From assembly GCF_003390375.1 (NCBI RefSeq), contig NZ_QUOT01000001.1:1302001-1366000 (forward strand): a stretch of DNA of 64,000 nucleotides. The letters run 5' to 3'. The DNA comes from Thalassotalea euphylliae. GTDB lineage: Bacteria > Pseudomonadota > Gammaproteobacteria > Enterobacterales > Alteromonadaceae. Position 1 is the first letter of the stretch. Each line of letters begins with the position of its first letter. Below, in pieces: positions 62,396-64,000 of this stretch. A program made the translations under genes and the position numbers. The notes beneath the pieces are model-generated. The model made no database searches and was not told the origin of the DNA. It saw only the letters and a program-made list of their open reading frames with translations.

Positions 62396-63235
62396 TTATT
62401 TTTGCTCAGTCTTACTGCTAGCATCATCTGCTGCTTGGTTATTATTTACAGTAGCCTTTTTGCTATCAAAGTCAGCGTCATGATCTTCGTCACCAACCAC
62501 ATGCTCTAATTTAAGCTTTTTCACTGAGCGAACCGTTGTTATTGGGCCTGAACATGCGTACAAAACAAACACTGCCATTAACAGTTCAGCAGGGCTAGAA
62601 GCAACAACGACAAAGACCAAGACAATCAGTAAGACAACGATAAAGCTAACCTTACCTTTCCAATCAACCTCTTTAAAGCTGTTATACCTAAAGTTACTCA
62701 CCATTAATAAACCAGTAACTATGGTCAACAAGCCCATAATAAAGCCATAGTCTTGGCCGTTAAGTTGATATTCCGTACCGACCCAAACAATACTTGCAAT
62801 AACACCAGCTGCTGCTGGGCTTGCTAAGCCTTGGAAATAACGTTTATCCGCAACGCCTACTTGGGTATTAAATCGTGCTAAGCGAAGCGCTGCGCCTGCA
62901 ACAAAGACAAAAGCTGCAAGCCAACCAAACTTACCCATGCCTGAGAGCGCCCAATTGTAGGCCACTAACCCAGGGGCTATGCCGAAAGAAACCATATCAG
63001 CCATACTGTCATACTCAGCACCAAATTCACTTTGAGTATTTGTAATACGAGCAACTCGGCCATCTAGCCCGTCAAAAATCATTGCCACAAAAATAGCAAT
63101 TGCAGCAGCTTCGAAATGATTATTCATTGACGAAACAACCGCGTAGAACCCCGAAAACAAGCCTGCCGTAGTTAGTAAGTTGGGCAATAAATAAATACCT
63201 CGGTTTTGGTTCACATTAGCATTAGGCGAAGTCAT
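62396..63235 (-). CDS. pssA: CDP-diacylglycerol-serine O-phosphatidyltransferase (PssA)
   Basis: PssA makes phosphatidylserine, the precursor of phosphatidylethanolamine. The 279-residue integral membrane protein has the CDP-alcohol phosphotransferase signature DG-x2-AR-x8-G-x3-D-x3-D with Asp58, Gly59, Ala62, Arg63, Gly72, Asp76 and Asp80. Several membrane helices flank it. It is the integral-membrane type, not the soluble enteric type. The C-terminal 45 residues are charged and low-complexity. It is a housekeeping gene at the edge of the locus. Confidence 0.94.
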   Translation of the reverse strand: MTSPNANVNQNRGIYLLPNLLTTAGLFSGFYAVVSSMNNHFEAAAIAIFVAMIFDGLDGRVARITNTQSEFGAEYDSMADMVSFGIAPGLVAYNWALSGMGKFGWLAAFVFVAGAALRLARFNTQVGVADKRYFQGLASPAAAGVIASIVWVGTEYQLNGQDYGFIMGLLTIVTGLLMVSNFRYNSFKEVDWKGKVSFIVVLLIVLVFVVVASSPAELLMAVFVLYACSGPITTVRSVKKLKLEHVVGDEDHDADFDSKKATVNNNQAADDASSKTEQK

Positions 63236-63525
63236 ATAAGCGAGAAATGTCCTTGTCTGATAAAAACAGCTAATTTAGCACATCTCTTTTAGCGCCGCAT
63301 TACGTAAATTTAGTAACAGATTAATTCAAATAGGCGCGGCAAGCTCAAAATATTGGGCTGCTCGCCGTGCAAGCCCAACGCAGATAATTAATCAGTTTAC
63401 AGCTTTGCGTGCAGTGAGTCGGAGGTAGGAAAAAACGCTGTCAATATATCAACTTAATGTTTAAGATGGGTTAAACTTTATTCAATGCTGTTGGCTGGGA
63501 AGTTTGCTAGTAAAAGGCCTTAATT

Positions 63526-63987
63526 ATGTACAAGTTGATTCCAACACTTTGCCTGCTGTTATTCACAATGTCAGGAAACGCACAAGATACAACTGTTTAC
63601 CGCTGGGTTGATAAAGACAATATTGTGCATTTTAGTCACCAGCATCCTAGCGATAAAGATTTTGCCAAAGTCGATGTACGCGTTGCATATGCGCCAGTAG
63701 TTCCTGAAGGCGAAAAAAACTCATTTGTTGATGATTGGTTGGCAGAAAGGCAAGCACAAAAAGAAGCTAAGAATGAGCTTGAGCGTGCACGCCAGACTTC
63801 AGAGTTAATTGAAAAGAACTGTGAAGCAGCACAAGTTAATTTGAAATTGCTTGGCGGTTTTGAACGAATTTTATTAAAAGAACCTGACGGCAGCTCTCGT
63901 TTACTAACGCCAGAGGAAAAGCAAGAGCAGCGCATGCTGAATAAGCAACACGTCGATATATACTGTGACGATAACGAAAATAGCTGA
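63526..63987 (+). CDS. DUF4124-domain protein with signal peptide
   Basis: The 153-residue product has a signal peptide (about residues 1-19, LIPTLCLLLFTMSGNA). A DUF4124 motif near residues 25-50 follows (VYRWVDKDNIVHFSHQHPSD) and then a Lys/Glu-rich helical tail. DUF4124 proteins are periplasmic or secreted and of unknown role. It lies 290 bases from pssA on the opposite strand. That gap holds a hairpin (TTGGGCT and AGCCCAA, 63353-63378) without a T tract and no other feature I can name. Confidence 0.85.
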   Translation: MYKLIPTLCLLLFTMSGNAQDTTVYRWVDKDNIVHFSHQHPSDKDFAKVDVRVAYAPVVPEGEKNSFVDDWLAERQAQKEAKNELERARQTSELIEKNCEAAQVNLKLLGGFERILLKEPDGSSRLLTPEEKQEQRMLNKQHVDIYCDDNENS

Positions 63988-64000
63988 TGCAATTTAGCTA

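Noticed and set aside
63353..63378. Terminator in the pssA-DUF4124 gap
   Set aside because: The stem is reasonable but has no T tract on either strand and lies between divergent 5' ends, where a terminator is not expected.

Overview
The window is a nearly continuous polar-flagellum locus from a marine gammaproteobacterium. The FlrA/FlrB/FlrC regulatory set, tandem short flagellins of about 270 residues, CheV-CheR next to flgB, moderate-to-low GC and the gene order point to Alteromonadales. A Colwelliaceae-type genome (Colwellia/Thalassotalea-like) is my best guess; this is inference from style, not from a database match.

Layout. Bases 1-15311 (minus strand) hold the export gate, C-ring and MS-ring genes, in transcription order fliE-F-G-H-I-J, fliK-L-M-N-O-P-Q-R, flhB and a truncated flhA. 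Bases 15613-20491 hold the regulators flrC, flrB and flrA. Between flrA and flrB lies a divergent 96-residue orphan gene with its own sigma-54 promoter. Bases 20738-38347 form a sugar-modification island. It has a complete pseudaminic-acid pathway (pseB, C, F, G, I, H), two formyltransferase-like proteins, a PseA/HisH/HisF-type amidotransferase trio, a DUF4910 metallopeptidase-like protein, a 3-hydroxyacyl-CoA dehydrogenase-like protein, GNAT proteins and a 2OG-oxygenase/GSCFA fusion. A Maf-type flagellin glycosyltransferase, a FliT-like protein, fliS, fliD and flaG follow, then four tandem flagellin genes (43350-47526). Bases 47655-60458 (minus) encode cheV, cheR, flgB-E and flgF-L. Bases 60636-62158 (plus) encode flgA, flgM and flgN. 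The right end has pssA and a DUF4124 protein.

How it works together. GG-N10-GC (sigma-54) promoters can be read upstream of flrB, the orphan gene, fliE, fliK, flhA, flgF, the first flagellin and the amidotransferase operon. Sigma-28 promoters (TAAAG-type -35, 11-bp spacer, CCGATAA -10) precede two flagellins and flgM. This fits a Vibrio-type hierarchy: FlrA with sigma-54 drives flrBC and the basal body, FlrC with sigma-54 drives rod/hook genes and the first flagellin, and FliA drives late flagellins and flgM. FlgM would hold FliA inactive until hook completion. The sugar island would make a modified nonulosonic acid that Maf transfers to flagellin.

The most unusual points are the sigma-54-driven orphan gene between the master regulators, the sigma-54 promoter on the amidotransferase operon, the altered catalytic residues in the HisF-like and one formyltransferase-like protein, and the oxygenase/GSCFA fusion. 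No tRNA, rRNA, CRISPR array or transposase gene was seen.
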